DNA from: Sphingobacterium bovistauri
Lineage (GTDB): Bacteria; Bacteroidota; Bacteroidia; Sphingobacteriales; Sphingobacteriaceae
Length of the DNA: 64,000 nt
Assembly: GCF_020295405.1 (NCBI RefSeq)
Contig: NZ_JADEYP010000018.1
Span: 1 to 64,000, forward strand
Reading direction: 5' to 3'
Part shown: positions 9,063 through 18,105 of the stretch, piece after piece
Position numbering within the stretch: the stretch's first letter is position 1
Layout of the letters: each line of letters starts with the position of its first letter
The notes under the pieces: generated by a model
Seen by the model: the letters and a program-made list of their open reading frames with translations, nothing else
The model's database searches: none
Told to the model about the DNA's origin: nothing
Translations under genes and position numbers: made by a program

Positions 9063-10631
9063 TTAAAAGTTTTCAAAATAATCAGCATACGTATCTTTGT
9101 AATTTACTTCTTGTTGCGAAGCAACTTCATCTGCTATTTTCAACAATTCACCAGATTTTACCATCTCCAAAGCCTTTTCCAAAATATCTTGCATCGGTTG
9201 GTCTTCTTCCAAATGCGGTATAGACTTACGAATATGTTCGTGTAAACTTTCGATTATTGGAGTAGAAACTAACGGCGAATGAAAATCTTTCGCTTGTGCT
9301 GCACACAATAATTCGATGCTTAAAATCTTATCTACATTGTCTATAACTTGTAATAACTTTCTTCCAGAAATCGAACCCATACTCACATGATCTTCTTGAC
9401 CCAATGAGGTAGGAATACTATCCGCGCTAGACGGAAAGCACAAACCTTTATTCTCACTGGCAATTGCCGCCGTCGTATATTGTAATATCATAAAACCCGA
9501 ATTCAGGCCTGTTACTTTCATCAACAATTTTGGAACTCCATTGGTTTCACCTTCTAACGAAAGATACACTCTTCTGTCCGAAACATTTCCAATCTCCGAA
9601 ACAGCCAAAGTCGCATAATCCATTGGCAATGCAATTGGCTGACCATGAAAAGAACCTCCACTAATCGTCAGTTCATCATTAATAATAATAGGATTGTCTG
9701 TTACCGAATTGATTTCTGTTTCTATGATTTCCTTTAAGTGTAACCAAGCGTTTCTTGATGCGCCATGCACTTGCGGTATGCAACGCAAAGAATACGGATC
9801 TTGGACACGTGAACAATTTTTGTGCGATTCCAAAATAGCCGATCCCGATAATAAATTAAAGATTTTGCTGGCTACGTAGGAATTTCCTTTGTAATCACGT
9901 AATTGATGTAATTCCTTAAAAAATGGCTTGATAGATCCATTCAATCCTTCAATCATCAATGTTGCCACCAAATCTGCCGTATCCAATACACGATTCATTT
10001 CTACCAATGCTTTGACAGCATGTGCAGCCATAAATTGCGTGCCATTGATTAATGCCAAACCCTCTTTGGCACCCAAATCAACTCCTTGCAAGTCAAACTC
10101 TGCTAGAACTTCGGCAGTATTTCGAATTTCATTTTGATAATCCACTTTTCCTAAACCTATTAATGGCAGAAATAAATGCGATAATGGTGCTAAGTCTCCC
10201 GAAGCCCCAACCGAACCTTGCTTAGGAACAACTGGTATGATATCGTGATCAATATGCCACATGATGCGCTCGATAGTACTTAATTGAACACCCGAATATC
10301 CCTTTGCCAAAGCATCTACTTTTAGGATTAGCATCAATTTTGCTAATTCCGTATCAATAGGCTCGCCCATCCCCACAGCATGGCTCATCAAAATATTTTC
10401 TTGTAGCTTTTTAGTATCTTCTGCATCAATTAATGTCGTACATAACGGACCAAATCCGGTATTGATACCATATACAACATTACCTCTATCTACTATCTTT
10501 CGAACATATTCCGCACTGCGATTTATATTGTCTATAGTTTCTTGTGTCAAAACACCTTGAATTTCTCCCCTTGCAATACCAACTGCAGCAGAACTTTTCA
10601 AGAAATCTTCACCGTATTTAAAAGTTTTCAT
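9063..10631 (-). CDS. hutH: Histidine ammonia-lyase
   Basis: 522 residues. Deaminates histidine to urocanate, the first step of histidine degradation. The Ala143-Ser144-Gly145 triplet in GSVGASGDLAPLSH cyclises to the MIO electrophile that defines the family. The substrate-binding NTGFGPL and QVHGASRNAW-type regions are also present. It is the first gene of the operon and diverges from a LysR gene across 79 bp, which suggests direct control by that regulator. The C terminus (DTYADYFENF) is complete. Confidence 0.96.
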   Translation of the reverse strand: MKTFKYGEDFLKSSAAVGIARGEIQGVLTQETIDNINRSAEYVRKIVDRGNVVYGINTGFGPLCTTLIDAEDTKKLQENILMSHAVGMGEPIDTELAKLMLILKVDALAKGYSGVQLSTIERIMWHIDHDIIPVVPKQGSVGASGDLAPLSHLFLPLIGLGKVDYQNEIRNTAEVLAEFDLQGVDLGAKEGLALINGTQFMAAHAVKALVEMNRVLDTADLVATLMIEGLNGSIKPFFKELHQLRDYKGNSYVASKIFNLLSGSAILESHKNCSRVQDPYSLRCIPQVHGASRNAWLHLKEIIETEINSVTDNPIIINDELTISGGSFHGQPIALPMDYATLAVSEIGNVSDRRVYLSLEGETNGVPKLLMKVTGLNSGFMILQYTTAAIASENKGLCFPSSADSIPTSLGQEDHVSMGSISGRKLLQVIDNVDKILSIELLCAAQAKDFHSPLVSTPIIESLHEHIRKSIPHLEEDQPMQDILEKALEMVKSGELLKIADEVASQQEVNYKDTYADYFENF

Positions 10632-10651
10632 AGTCTATCAGCTTACTATTT

Positions 10652-10711
10652 CAAAATTACTTGCTACTTTTGATAACTAATAATACCAATTAAATCAATA
10701 ATTGATAACTA
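10652..10711. promoter_or_regulatory. Divergent hutH / LysR promoters with repeated TTGATAACTA operator
   Basis: A minus-strand -7 box TAATTTTG (10652-10659) faces hutH, and a plus-strand -7 box TACTTTTG (10665-10672) faces the LysR gene. Both fit Bacteroidota TAnnTTTG; no perfect -33 TTG is seen for either, as expected of an activator-dependent promoter. TTGATAACTA occurs twice in direct orientation (10670-10679 and 10702-10711). The second copy overlaps an inverted repeat ATCAAT-A-ATTGAT (10694-10706). These are plausible LysR-binding sites; binding itself is inferred. Confidence 0.55.
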
Positions 10712-11604
10712 TGAATTATCAAATAGAATTACGTCATCTACATTATTTTCGGATATTGGCAGAAGAATTACATTTTAGAAAAGCTGCTGAAAGACTATAT
10801 ATTTCTCAACCAGGATTGACTCGACAAATCAAACAAATGGAAGAAATTTACAAAACTGCACTTTTCGAAAGAGGCAAACGTTATGTAAAGCTCACCCAAG
10901 CAGGGGAATTTTTGAAACAAGAAGTCGAACTAATCTTCAACCAACTCACAAATATCCAACAACAAATAGAAAAGATTGGGGAAGGAAAAATCACAAACCT
11001 TAAACTTGGATTTATTGGCTCTGCCGTACAAACAATTCTCCCCGAATTATTAGCCAAATTAAAGGCAAAACAACCTTTGATTGATGTGACACTAAATGAG
11101 CTTAGCAACGAAATACAAATAGAAATGCTGTTGAAGAATGAATTGGATTTTGGTTTTGTACGGATGGATAATTTTCCTTCTAAAATCCAAAGCTATCCAA
11201 TTCTAACAGAAAATTTTGCATTAGTAGTTCCGAAAGGTCATCCTTTCAAGGATAAGAAGAAAATAAACCTTATGGATTTTAAAGAAGAATCTTTTATTCT
11301 TTTTTCTAAGCAGTATAGTACTTCCTATTATGATTTGGTGATGAGTATTTTCAGAGATCATGAATTTGAACCAAAAGTTGCGCTTCGAACCGTGAATGCC
11401 TTGTCTATTTTCAATTTGGTATCACAAGGTTTGGGCATTGCCATCGTTCCTTCTTCACTAAAAAATGGCTATAATACCGATGTGGATTTCATGGAATTGA
11501 CAAACATTCCGCAACGAACGACACTTCATTTGGCTTGGAATCAAAACAATAGAAACCCAGGCATTCAACTTTTTATTAATATATTGAAAGAAATTATAAA
11601 ATAA
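10711..11604 (+). CDS. LysR-family transcriptional regulator, probably of the hut operon
   Basis: 297 residues from ATG 10711. An upstream TTG at 10702 is in frame but would sit inside the operator repeat. The N-terminal winged HTH is clear (LRHLHYFRILAEELHFRKAA, RLYISQPGLTRQIKQMEE), followed by a LysR substrate-binding domain (about 90-295). Divergent placement next to hutH makes it the likely hut activator with a pathway intermediate as coinducer. This is inference: most described hut regulators are HutC (GntR type) or HutP, so a LysR here would be a variant arrangement. Confidence 0.9.
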   Translation: MNYQIELRHLHYFRILAEELHFRKAAERLYISQPGLTRQIKQMEEIYKTALFERGKRYVKLTQAGEFLKQEVELIFNQLTNIQQQIEKIGEGKITNLKLGFIGSAVQTILPELLAKLKAKQPLIDVTLNELSNEIQIEMLLKNELDFGFVRMDNFPSKIQSYPILTENFALVVPKGHPFKDKKKINLMDFKEESFILFSKQYSTSYYDLVMSIFRDHEFEPKVALRTVNALSIFNLVSQGLGIAIVPSSLKNGYNTDVDFMELTNIPQRTTLHLAWNQNNRNPGIQLFINILKEIIK

Positions 11605-11688
11605 TTTAAACCAGGTTGTGGAATTTGCAATTCGGCTGCATCCTTACAGCAATAATGCAAAATATTTGTGCTTACTAAAACACTGATT

Positions 11689-14600
11689 ATGAAAAAATAC
11701 TTGTGGTTACTTATACTTCTATTGCCAATACGTTTATTGGGTCAATCCGTAAACGAAAAATACATTGCCGAAAAATGGAAGGAAGTGGAAGCTCTCTTAG
11801 CAATAAAAAACTACGAGCAAACGCTACCTTACATCGCTGTTATCAAAGCACATGCTAAAAAAGAAAACAACTCTGCTGAATGGATTAGAGCAATTCTCGC
11901 CGAAAATCAAATCAAAACGATTAATCAAACTGGTGAACAAGCATTCATAAGTATCAGGAAACATTTTGAGAGAACGATTTCGGAGGCAAATATTATTGAA
12001 AAAGCCATATTGAATAATTATTATGCGATGTTTCTCTGGTCTAAGGCAAATAGTTATATGACTAAAAGTCTCGATTCATATCTTGTAGCGGATGGAACGA
12101 AAAAACGACAACTGATAGACTCTATTTTTAGAGAATCTTTAAAAAACGAACAAATTCTAACGAAACAGTCTTCTGAAAAATTTATTGGTTTATTTAGTGA
12201 GGTTAAAAATTTAACACTCACACCTACAATTTATCATTTCCTTTCTTACCAATATTTAGATTTTCTGAAACAAATCAACAAAACGGAAGAATACAATGCG
12301 CTGTATCAATCCATTCTGGCACTAAATAAAAAGAATAAATTTGCTGATGCGACTTCCTACTTGCTTACAAAAGATATAGAGACCTATCATTATCGAAATC
12401 AAGAATGGATTCCAAAAATCGAACAAATTATTAACACATATCCATCCGATTACAATGCCTATCTCCTTTATTTGGTGGCTAACAGTTATTATGATTCGAA
12501 AAAAAGCAAAGTGTTTCAATATATACAAATCGCTAAATCCAACTACGCAAAATCACCGTGGATTGAAAATATCATTCGATTAGAGAAAAGGTTGAAGCAA
12601 GCGGAGCTGAATATTGAACAACAATTATTTGAACCTTCTAACGCTTACGTTCCAATTAAATTAACCACTCGAAATGTCAATAAACTCTTTCTCCGTGTTT
12701 ACAAAACAACCAATACACCAAAAGAGTATAAGGTCTGGAATGTCAAATATGACTCACTTACATATTTGACCTCCCTAGAAGCTGAATTACTCTATGAAGA
12801 ATCTAAAGATTTAAAATCATTTGATGATTTCGAAAACCACAGTACCATATACAAGCTTAATCCATTACCCTATGGAAACTATACTATTCTAGCATCCAAC
12901 AATGCCGCGTTTAAAAATGATGGCGAAGAAAAAACGACCGTAGTTTCCAAACTTGTGGTATCTGATGTCTTTATAACGGCTACATTAGATGAAGAAACAG
13001 ATAATAATGAAGCATATAAAGTTTTATTAATAAATCGAAAAACAGGCGCACCCTATGCAAACAAGCAAGTTCATCTATACAAAACCCAAAAAAATACACC
13101 GGAATTAATCGCCAAACTAAAAACAGACAGTAAGGGTGAATTTATTTACAAATCGAATACAAGGCAAAAGTATACTGATTTGGATGATTTAGAATTGTAT
13201 TTACCCCAAGAAAATCAACTCATTGATTTAACGGAATTGGATGATGTACCTGAACATCTAGAAAAAGAGGAGGAATCAAATGGTTATACGCAATTTCAGA
13301 CTATGTCAGATCGAGCCATATACAGACCAGGACAAGAAATTTATTTTAAATCCATTCTGTACAACAATCATAAAATAAAAGGGCATGTGTTGACGAATAA
13401 AGATATTAAGGTCTATCTCCTAGATGCGAATTATCAAAAAATAGATTCTTTAACTCTAACAACCAATGAATTTGGATCAATTAATGGAAAATTTAAAATT
13501 CCAGCGCAAACACTAGCTGGAACATTTCGTTTAGAATTAAAAACACCACAAAATGAAATAGGTTCACATTATTTTCGTGTAGAAGAATACAAAAGGCCAA
13601 CTTTCAAAGTTGAGTTCGAGCCCAATAAAGAAACTTACACACATGCAGATACTGCTGTTTTTGTTGGAAAAGTGGAATCCTTAGCTGGCGCAAAACTTTC
13701 TGATGCATCGGTAAGATATAAAGTCAATTTTTATAATTCTAAAAATTATAAAACGGTAAATTACATTGATTCGTTGATTCAAACGAATGATGAAGGTAAA
13801 TTCTACATTAAAATACCGCTTGCTGATACTACTTTTACACAACTGAAAGATTTCAGATTGAACTATTCCGCAGAGGTAACCAATCAATCGGGAGAAATGC
13901 AACAAGCTTCGGATGGATATAATTTCACCACAAAACCGTGGAGAATAGCTATTCATACAAATCCAAATGTAGAAGAAGGAAAGTTCTCTAAAATCATTAT
14001 AAATACAACAAATCAACATGGACATCCACTAAAATTCGCTGGTAAGATCAACATTTATAAAAGTAAACTACACAAAAAGCCGATTTCTAATTACTATGGT
14101 CAATATTTTAAAGATGTTAGCTATCATCTTCTTCAAGATCAAGAGTATGAAAAATACTTTCCTAACTATTTTGACGAACTAACAATCAAAAAGCAAAAAA
14201 AATCACTTGTAGCATCATATGAATTCAATACTAACGATACAGCGCTAATCAAAATTGATTCTACTTTATTTAAAAAAGGTTTATATGAAATAGAAGCTTT
14301 AAGTATTCAGGGACAAGACACCATAAAGAATTTTTCAGATGTTAGAGTTTATGATGCACAAACAAAAAAAATAAACAATGCGGATTTCTTTTCCTACAGC
14401 CTAGACAAAAACAGTTATTCCATTGGTGATAAAGTCAACATCACATTCAGCACGGACGTGGCAAATCCGACAAGTTTATTTCTTTTTGAATCATTGGGTA
14501 ATAAAAAACTTCCTACTAAAGTATTAAGTTGGAAAAAGGGAAAAATCACCTATAGCTTCACACTAACAGAAAAAACGATTTCACCTACCATCCTTTTGAA

Positions 14601-17472
14601 TGCGCTTTTCGTAAATAACAACCAAGCACAAAACTTTACTATTCATATTCCTATAGTAGAGAAATCTAAGCGTATTGTCATCACAACACATACATTTAGA
14701 GATAAAATCACACCTGGACAAAAAGAAAAATGGAAATTCACCTTAAAAGCTAAAGACAGTAAACTAACTGCTGAATTGTTAGCAACGATGTACGATAGTT
14801 CATTGGATGATTTTAGAAGTAATTCATTTCCCGCACAATTTTCACTTTATCAAGACTATTCGTCTATTAACTTTTATTACTTATTACAAGAATTTAATCA
14901 ACTAAATAGCAGTTATGCCAATTTCCGTATATATTTAAACGAACCCGAATTAGATAACAGTCTGTCTATTCCATACACATACAATCTATGGATTCCACAA
15001 GACAATCATTATTTAAGAAGAAACTTTGGAAATGATAGCGGTATGCTGGAAGAGGTCGTTGTTGTAGGATATGAACCTCGTACAAAACAGTCTTTAACAG
15101 GTTCAGCAAGAGGTTATACTCGTGGTGTTGAAGGTGGGACTGGAGTTGGTGAAGAGATTTTTCAAAGTGTAGCATTGTACGACGAACTAAAAGCTCCAGA
15201 TCTTAGACCAGAAATTAAAGCTTTAAAAAATAAAGCAAAGCAAGACATGCTAAATTACGTGCAAGTACGAACAAATTTACAAGAAACGGTCTTCTTCTAT
15301 CCTACGCTATACACTGATGTATTGGGAAATGTATCCTTTGAATTTGATTCACCAGAAGCATTGACAAAATGGAAATTACTTTTATTCGCACACAGTAAAA
15401 CCTTAGAATCGGGTTCGGCGACATTCTTTACACAGACCCAAAAGCAGCTGATGGTCAGACCAAATCTTCCACGCTACTTGCGTGAAGGTGATAAAATTAC
15501 GTTGAAAGCACAAATTCAAAATCTGAGTAAGGAAATTCAAAAAGGTAATGCACGTATTGAAATTATTAATCCTGAGTCCAATGAGAATATAACAGCCAGG
15601 TTTATTGCACAAAATAGCACAAAGTCATTTGAAGCCGAAGCTTCAAAAAATACCATCGTAGAATGGGAAGTTGTCGTACCAAAAGATTACCCTTCTGTAC
15701 ATATTAAGATCGTAGCCGCAACAGATGAATTTTCGGATGGAGAGATGCAAGAATTACCTATTCTGCCAAATCGGATTTTAATTTCGGATACCGAAAAAAT
15801 AATCCTAAAGCCTAATCAAACACAAGATTATAAAATTGAATCAGCTCATAAAGACAATTTGCAAGCTCGTATTCAAGTGCAAAGCAATCCAATACTAGAG
15901 ATCATTTCGGCTTTGGATTATTTGAAGAACTATCCGTATGAATGTAATGAGCAAACAGTAAGTAAGTGGTTTGGGCTGAAAATGGTAGAATATATTGGCA
16001 AAAATTATCCAGCTATCTCCAGCTATTTCAAATCCATCAATACAGAAGAAGCGAGTAGCAAATTAGCCGAAAATGCTTCCTTAAGCCAATTCAAAATGGA
16101 GGAGATGCCGTGGCTTCGTGATATCCAACAGGATGAAGCCAAACTAAAGGCAATTGCAAAATTATTTAATTCAGGTATTCAGCAAGAATTAAAGAGTTTA
16201 GAACAAAAAATAAGCAAAAACCAAATGCCTTCTGGTGGCTACGCATGGTTTGATGGAGGGAAAGAAAAAACTTATATTTCCACACGAATCTTAGAAGTTA
16301 TGGGTAAAGCTTTATTACTTGACCACACTTTAGTAAATGCTAACATGAAGACTGTTGCGCAAAAGTTAGTTAAGTATTTAGATAATGACACCACGATTTT
16401 TAATCCAAAATACACATATCATAATGCTTTAGATTATTTATACGCACGTCAATATTGGAACGGTTTTCATCCATTGGACAAAAATAAAGTAGAGAAATTA
16501 CAAGCTACAATTCGAAAGTCTTCATTGACTACGGCGAATCAACCTGCTGGTTTAGCAGCAAAATCATGGGTTTCTAGCCAAATCTTTGGCACCGCTAAAA
16601 CTTCCAATGAAATTAAAAACCGCATCACGCAAGAAGCTATTTCGGATACGGAAAAAGGTATGTACTGGGAATCCAATAGTTCGTATTACAACAACACAAG
16701 TTTGCAATCTTATATGGTAGAAGCGTACAAATTGCATGATCCAAGCAAATTGCACAACATTACACAATGGTTATTTTATAGCAAACAAGCAAACCATTGG
16801 GGGACAACTTGGATGACTGTGGATGCTGTCTACGCCTTATTATTAGCCAACAATCCAAAAGATTTTGTGGTAGAAAATACCGTAAAGGTGTGGATAGATG
16901 AGGAAGAAGCAGAACAAAACAAATTGGTACTTGGGCAATTCACCAAAAATCTTTCTCCGCAGGAATTGAAATCAAATAAGTTCGTTAAAGTTCAAAACAA
17001 CAACAGTCGAACTATCTTTGGTAATATTGTGCACCAATACTTTAGTCCATTGGAGTCCATTCAAAAAACTATAAAAGATATTTCGATCAAAAAACAATAT
17101 TTGGTGGAGCGAGATGGCAAATGGATAGAAACTTCCGAAGCAAAATTAGGTGAACGTATCAAAGTCAAAATCACAATTGTAAATGATAATCCGTTGCAAT
17201 ATGTGCATATCAAAGATGCACGACCTTCGGGAGTTGAACCTATTTATCAACCTTCAGGTTACAAATGGTGGCAAGGCTATTATTTCACAATCAAGGATGC
17301 TTCTACAAATTATTTTTATGACAATCTGAAAAAAGGACTGACAGAATTGGAATACGAGGTCAAAGCAAATAATGTTGGGATCTTTAATTCAGGAATCACG
17401 ACAGTAGAATGTATGTATGACCCATCGGTAACTGCACGTTCGGAGAATAAAATATTGATGATTATTCCTTAA
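11689..17472 (+). CDS. Alpha-2-macroglobulin family protein with thioester motif
   Basis: 1927 residues from ATG 11689 (MKKYLWLLILLLPIRLLGQS); an upstream GTG at 11668 is less likely. The signal peptide lacks a lipobox cysteine, so the protein is periplasmic rather than a lipoprotein. An MG2-type domain lies near residue 540 (MSDRAIYRPGQEIYFKSILY). The A2M core domain begins near 1190 (NLQETVFFYPTLYTDVLGNV). The thioester motif CNEQT has Cys1419. Bacterial A2Ms trap attacking proteases, and the thioester supports that. Residues 1120-1139 (LEEVVVVGYEPRTKQSLTGS) look like the SusC plug signature and sit just before the A2M core, where the bait region would be. No pbpC neighbour is present, unlike E. 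coli ECAM. Confidence 0.9.
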   Translation: MKKYLWLLILLLPIRLLGQSVNEKYIAEKWKEVEALLAIKNYEQTLPYIAVIKAHAKKENNSAEWIRAILAENQIKTINQTGEQAFISIRKHFERTISEANIIEKAILNNYYAMFLWSKANSYMTKSLDSYLVADGTKKRQLIDSIFRESLKNEQILTKQSSEKFIGLFSEVKNLTLTPTIYHFLSYQYLDFLKQINKTEEYNALYQSILALNKKNKFADATSYLLTKDIETYHYRNQEWIPKIEQIINTYPSDYNAYLLYLVANSYYDSKKSKVFQYIQIAKSNYAKSPWIENIIRLEKRLKQAELNIEQQLFEPSNAYVPIKLTTRNVNKLFLRVYKTTNTPKEYKVWNVKYDSLTYLTSLEAELLYEESKDLKSFDDFENHSTIYKLNPLPYGNYTILASNNAAFKNDGEEKTTVVSKLVVSDVFITATLDEETDNNEAYKVLLINRKTGAPYANKQVHLYKTQKNTPELIAKLKTDSKGEFIYKSNTRQKYTDLDDLELYLPQENQLIDLTELDDVPEHLEKEEESNGYTQFQTMSDRAIYRPGQEIYFKSILYNNHKIKGHVLTNKDIKVYLLDANYQKIDSLTLTTNEFGSINGKFKIPAQTLAGTFRLELKTPQNEIGSHYFRVEEYKRPTFKVEFEPNKETYTHADTAVFVGKVESLAGAKLSDASVRYKVNFYNSKNYKTVNYIDSLIQTNDEGKFYIKIPLADTTFTQLKDFRLNYSAEVTNQSGEMQQASDGYNFTTKPWRIAIHTNPNVEEGKFSKIIINTTNQHGHPLKFAGKINIYKSKLHKKPISNYYGQYFKDVSYHLLQDQEYEKYFPNYFDELTIKKQKKSLVASYEFNTNDTALIKIDSTLFKKGLYEIEALSIQGQDTIKNFSDVRVYDAQTKKINNADFFSYSLDKNSYSIGDKVNITFSTDVANPTSLFLFESLGNKKLPTKVLSWKKGKITYSFTLTEKTISPTILLNALFVNNNQAQNFTIHIPIVEKSKRIVITTHTFRDKITPGQKEKWKFTLKAKDSKLTAELLATMYDSSLDDFRSNSFPAQFSLYQDYSSINFYYLLQEFNQLNSSYANFRIYLNEPELDNSLSIPYTYNLWIPQDNHYLRRNFGNDSGMLEEVVVVGYEPRTKQSLTGSARGYTRGVEGGTGVGEEIFQSVALYDELKAPDLRPEIKALKNKAKQDMLNYVQVRTNLQETVFFYPTLYTDVLGNVSFEFDSPEALTKWKLLLFAHSKTLESGSATFFTQTQKQLMVRPNLPRYLREGDKITLKAQIQNLSKEIQKGNARIEIINPESNENITARFIAQNSTKSFEAEASKNTIVEWEVVVPKDYPSVHIKIVAATDEFSDGEMQELPILPNRILISDTEKIILKPNQTQDYKIESAHKDNLQARIQVQSNPILEIISALDYLKNYPYECNEQTVSKWFGLKMVEYIGKNYPAISSYFKSINTEEASSKLAENASLSQFKMEEMPWLRDIQQDEAKLKAIAKLFNSGIQQELKSLEQKISKNQMPSGGYAWFDGGKEKTYISTRILEVMGKALLLDHTLVNANMKTVAQKLVKYLDNDTTIFNPKYTYHNALDYLYARQYWNGFHPLDKNKVEKLQATIRKSSLTTANQPAGLAAKSWVSSQIFGTAKTSNEIKNRITQEAISDTEKGMYWESNSSYYNNTSLQSYMVEAYKLHDPSKLHNITQWLFYSKQANHWGTTWMTVDAVYALLLANNPKDFVVENTVKVWIDEEEAEQNKLVLGQFTKNLSPQELKSNKFVKVQNNNSRTIFGNIVHQYFSPLESIQKTIKDISIKKQYLVERDGKWIETSEAKLGERIKVKITIVNDNPLQYVHIKDARPSGVEPIYQPSGYKWWQGYYFTIKDASTNYFYDNLKKGLTELEYEVKANNVGIFNSGITTVECMYDPSVTARSENKILMIIP

Positions 17473-18003
17473 AGGAAATAAAACATTAATCTACAGCGTG
17501 TAAATATATATGAAATTATAAATAACATATAGAGGTTGCAGAATACTATTTTAAAGTTATCCACAACCCAATAAAGCTAAAATATTTAGTTTTCACGCAT
17601 TTTGCCTGATAAAACACATGTTCCATCAATTATTGAACAGGAATATTTGTTGAAAATGTGAATAAGTATAACTACCTCTCGGAAAAAATCTTTGCGATAT
17701 TTGTATAAACAGCGAAAGTCAATGATAACTCCAACATAATCATTGACTTTCATTAAAAACTGTTTGTTTATTAATATGAAGATAAATACTAAAATTTATC
17801 AACGAACCTTCTTCTGGAAGAGGAGGTTTCTTTCTGAGTGTAAACTTAGTAAATGTTTAACCAATGTTAAACAGAAAGTTATCAACTTTTTATTGATGAC
17901 AAAAGTGATATTGGAGTTTATACAACTCTTAAAACACATTATAAAACTATTAATAAACCTCAAATTGATACCAATACCACACTTTTTGTAGATTTATTTT
18001 GTC
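17473..18003. other. Non-coding AT-rich region with hairpins and DnaA-box-like sites
   Basis: About 530 bp without a convincing gene. It holds exact TTATNCACA sites at 17557-17565 (TTATCCACA) and 17657-17665 (TTATTCACA on the minus strand). It also holds a perfect 13-bp hairpin GAAAGTCAATGAT/ATCATTGACTTTC (17714-17726 with 17739-17751) and an inverted repeat TGTTTAAC-CAAT-GTTAAACA (17854-17873). An 82-codon open frame (17743-17991) has an implausible, Lys/Ile/Leu-rich composition. A small RNA or a DNA-protein site is possible; no known RNA family is recognised. Confidence 0.5.
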
Positions 18004-18032
18004 AAAGGTAGCTATAATAGCTACCTTTTTTT
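18004..18032 (+). terminator. Strong rho-independent terminator
   Basis: Perfect 10-bp stem AAAGGTAGCT/AGCTACCTTT (18004-18013 with 18019-18028), a 5-nt loop and a T7 tail to 18032. The tail gives plus-strand polarity. It lies 530 bp past the macroglobulin stop, so it ends either a very long 3' UTR or an independent transcript from the intergenic region. Confidence 0.85.
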
Positions 18033-18105
18033 ATTAATACTAGACATGTTGAAAAGTCATACTTTATAAGTTATAGCAATTATGTATAATTTTTATGTAA
18101 CATAA

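Noticed and set aside
9062..9088. Longer hutI start overlapping hutH
   Set aside because: The extension is not family-like, and the ATG at 9061 gives the tight 1-bp spacing seen elsewhere in the operon.
11668..11688. GTG start giving seven extra residues on the macroglobulin
   Set aside because: The extension would precede a perfect signal peptide start (MKKYLWLLILLL) at the ATG.
17743..17991. 82-codon open frame just before the 18.0 kb terminator
   Set aside because: Composition is dominated by Lys, Ile, Leu and Asn as in random AT-rich DNA, it has no recognisable domain, and its start lies inside the 13-bp hairpin arm.
17473..18003. Chromosomal origin of replication
   Set aside because: Only two exact DnaA boxes are present, no dnaA/dnaN is nearby, and gene orientation on the right side points toward rather than away from the site. 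Kept as an open question only.
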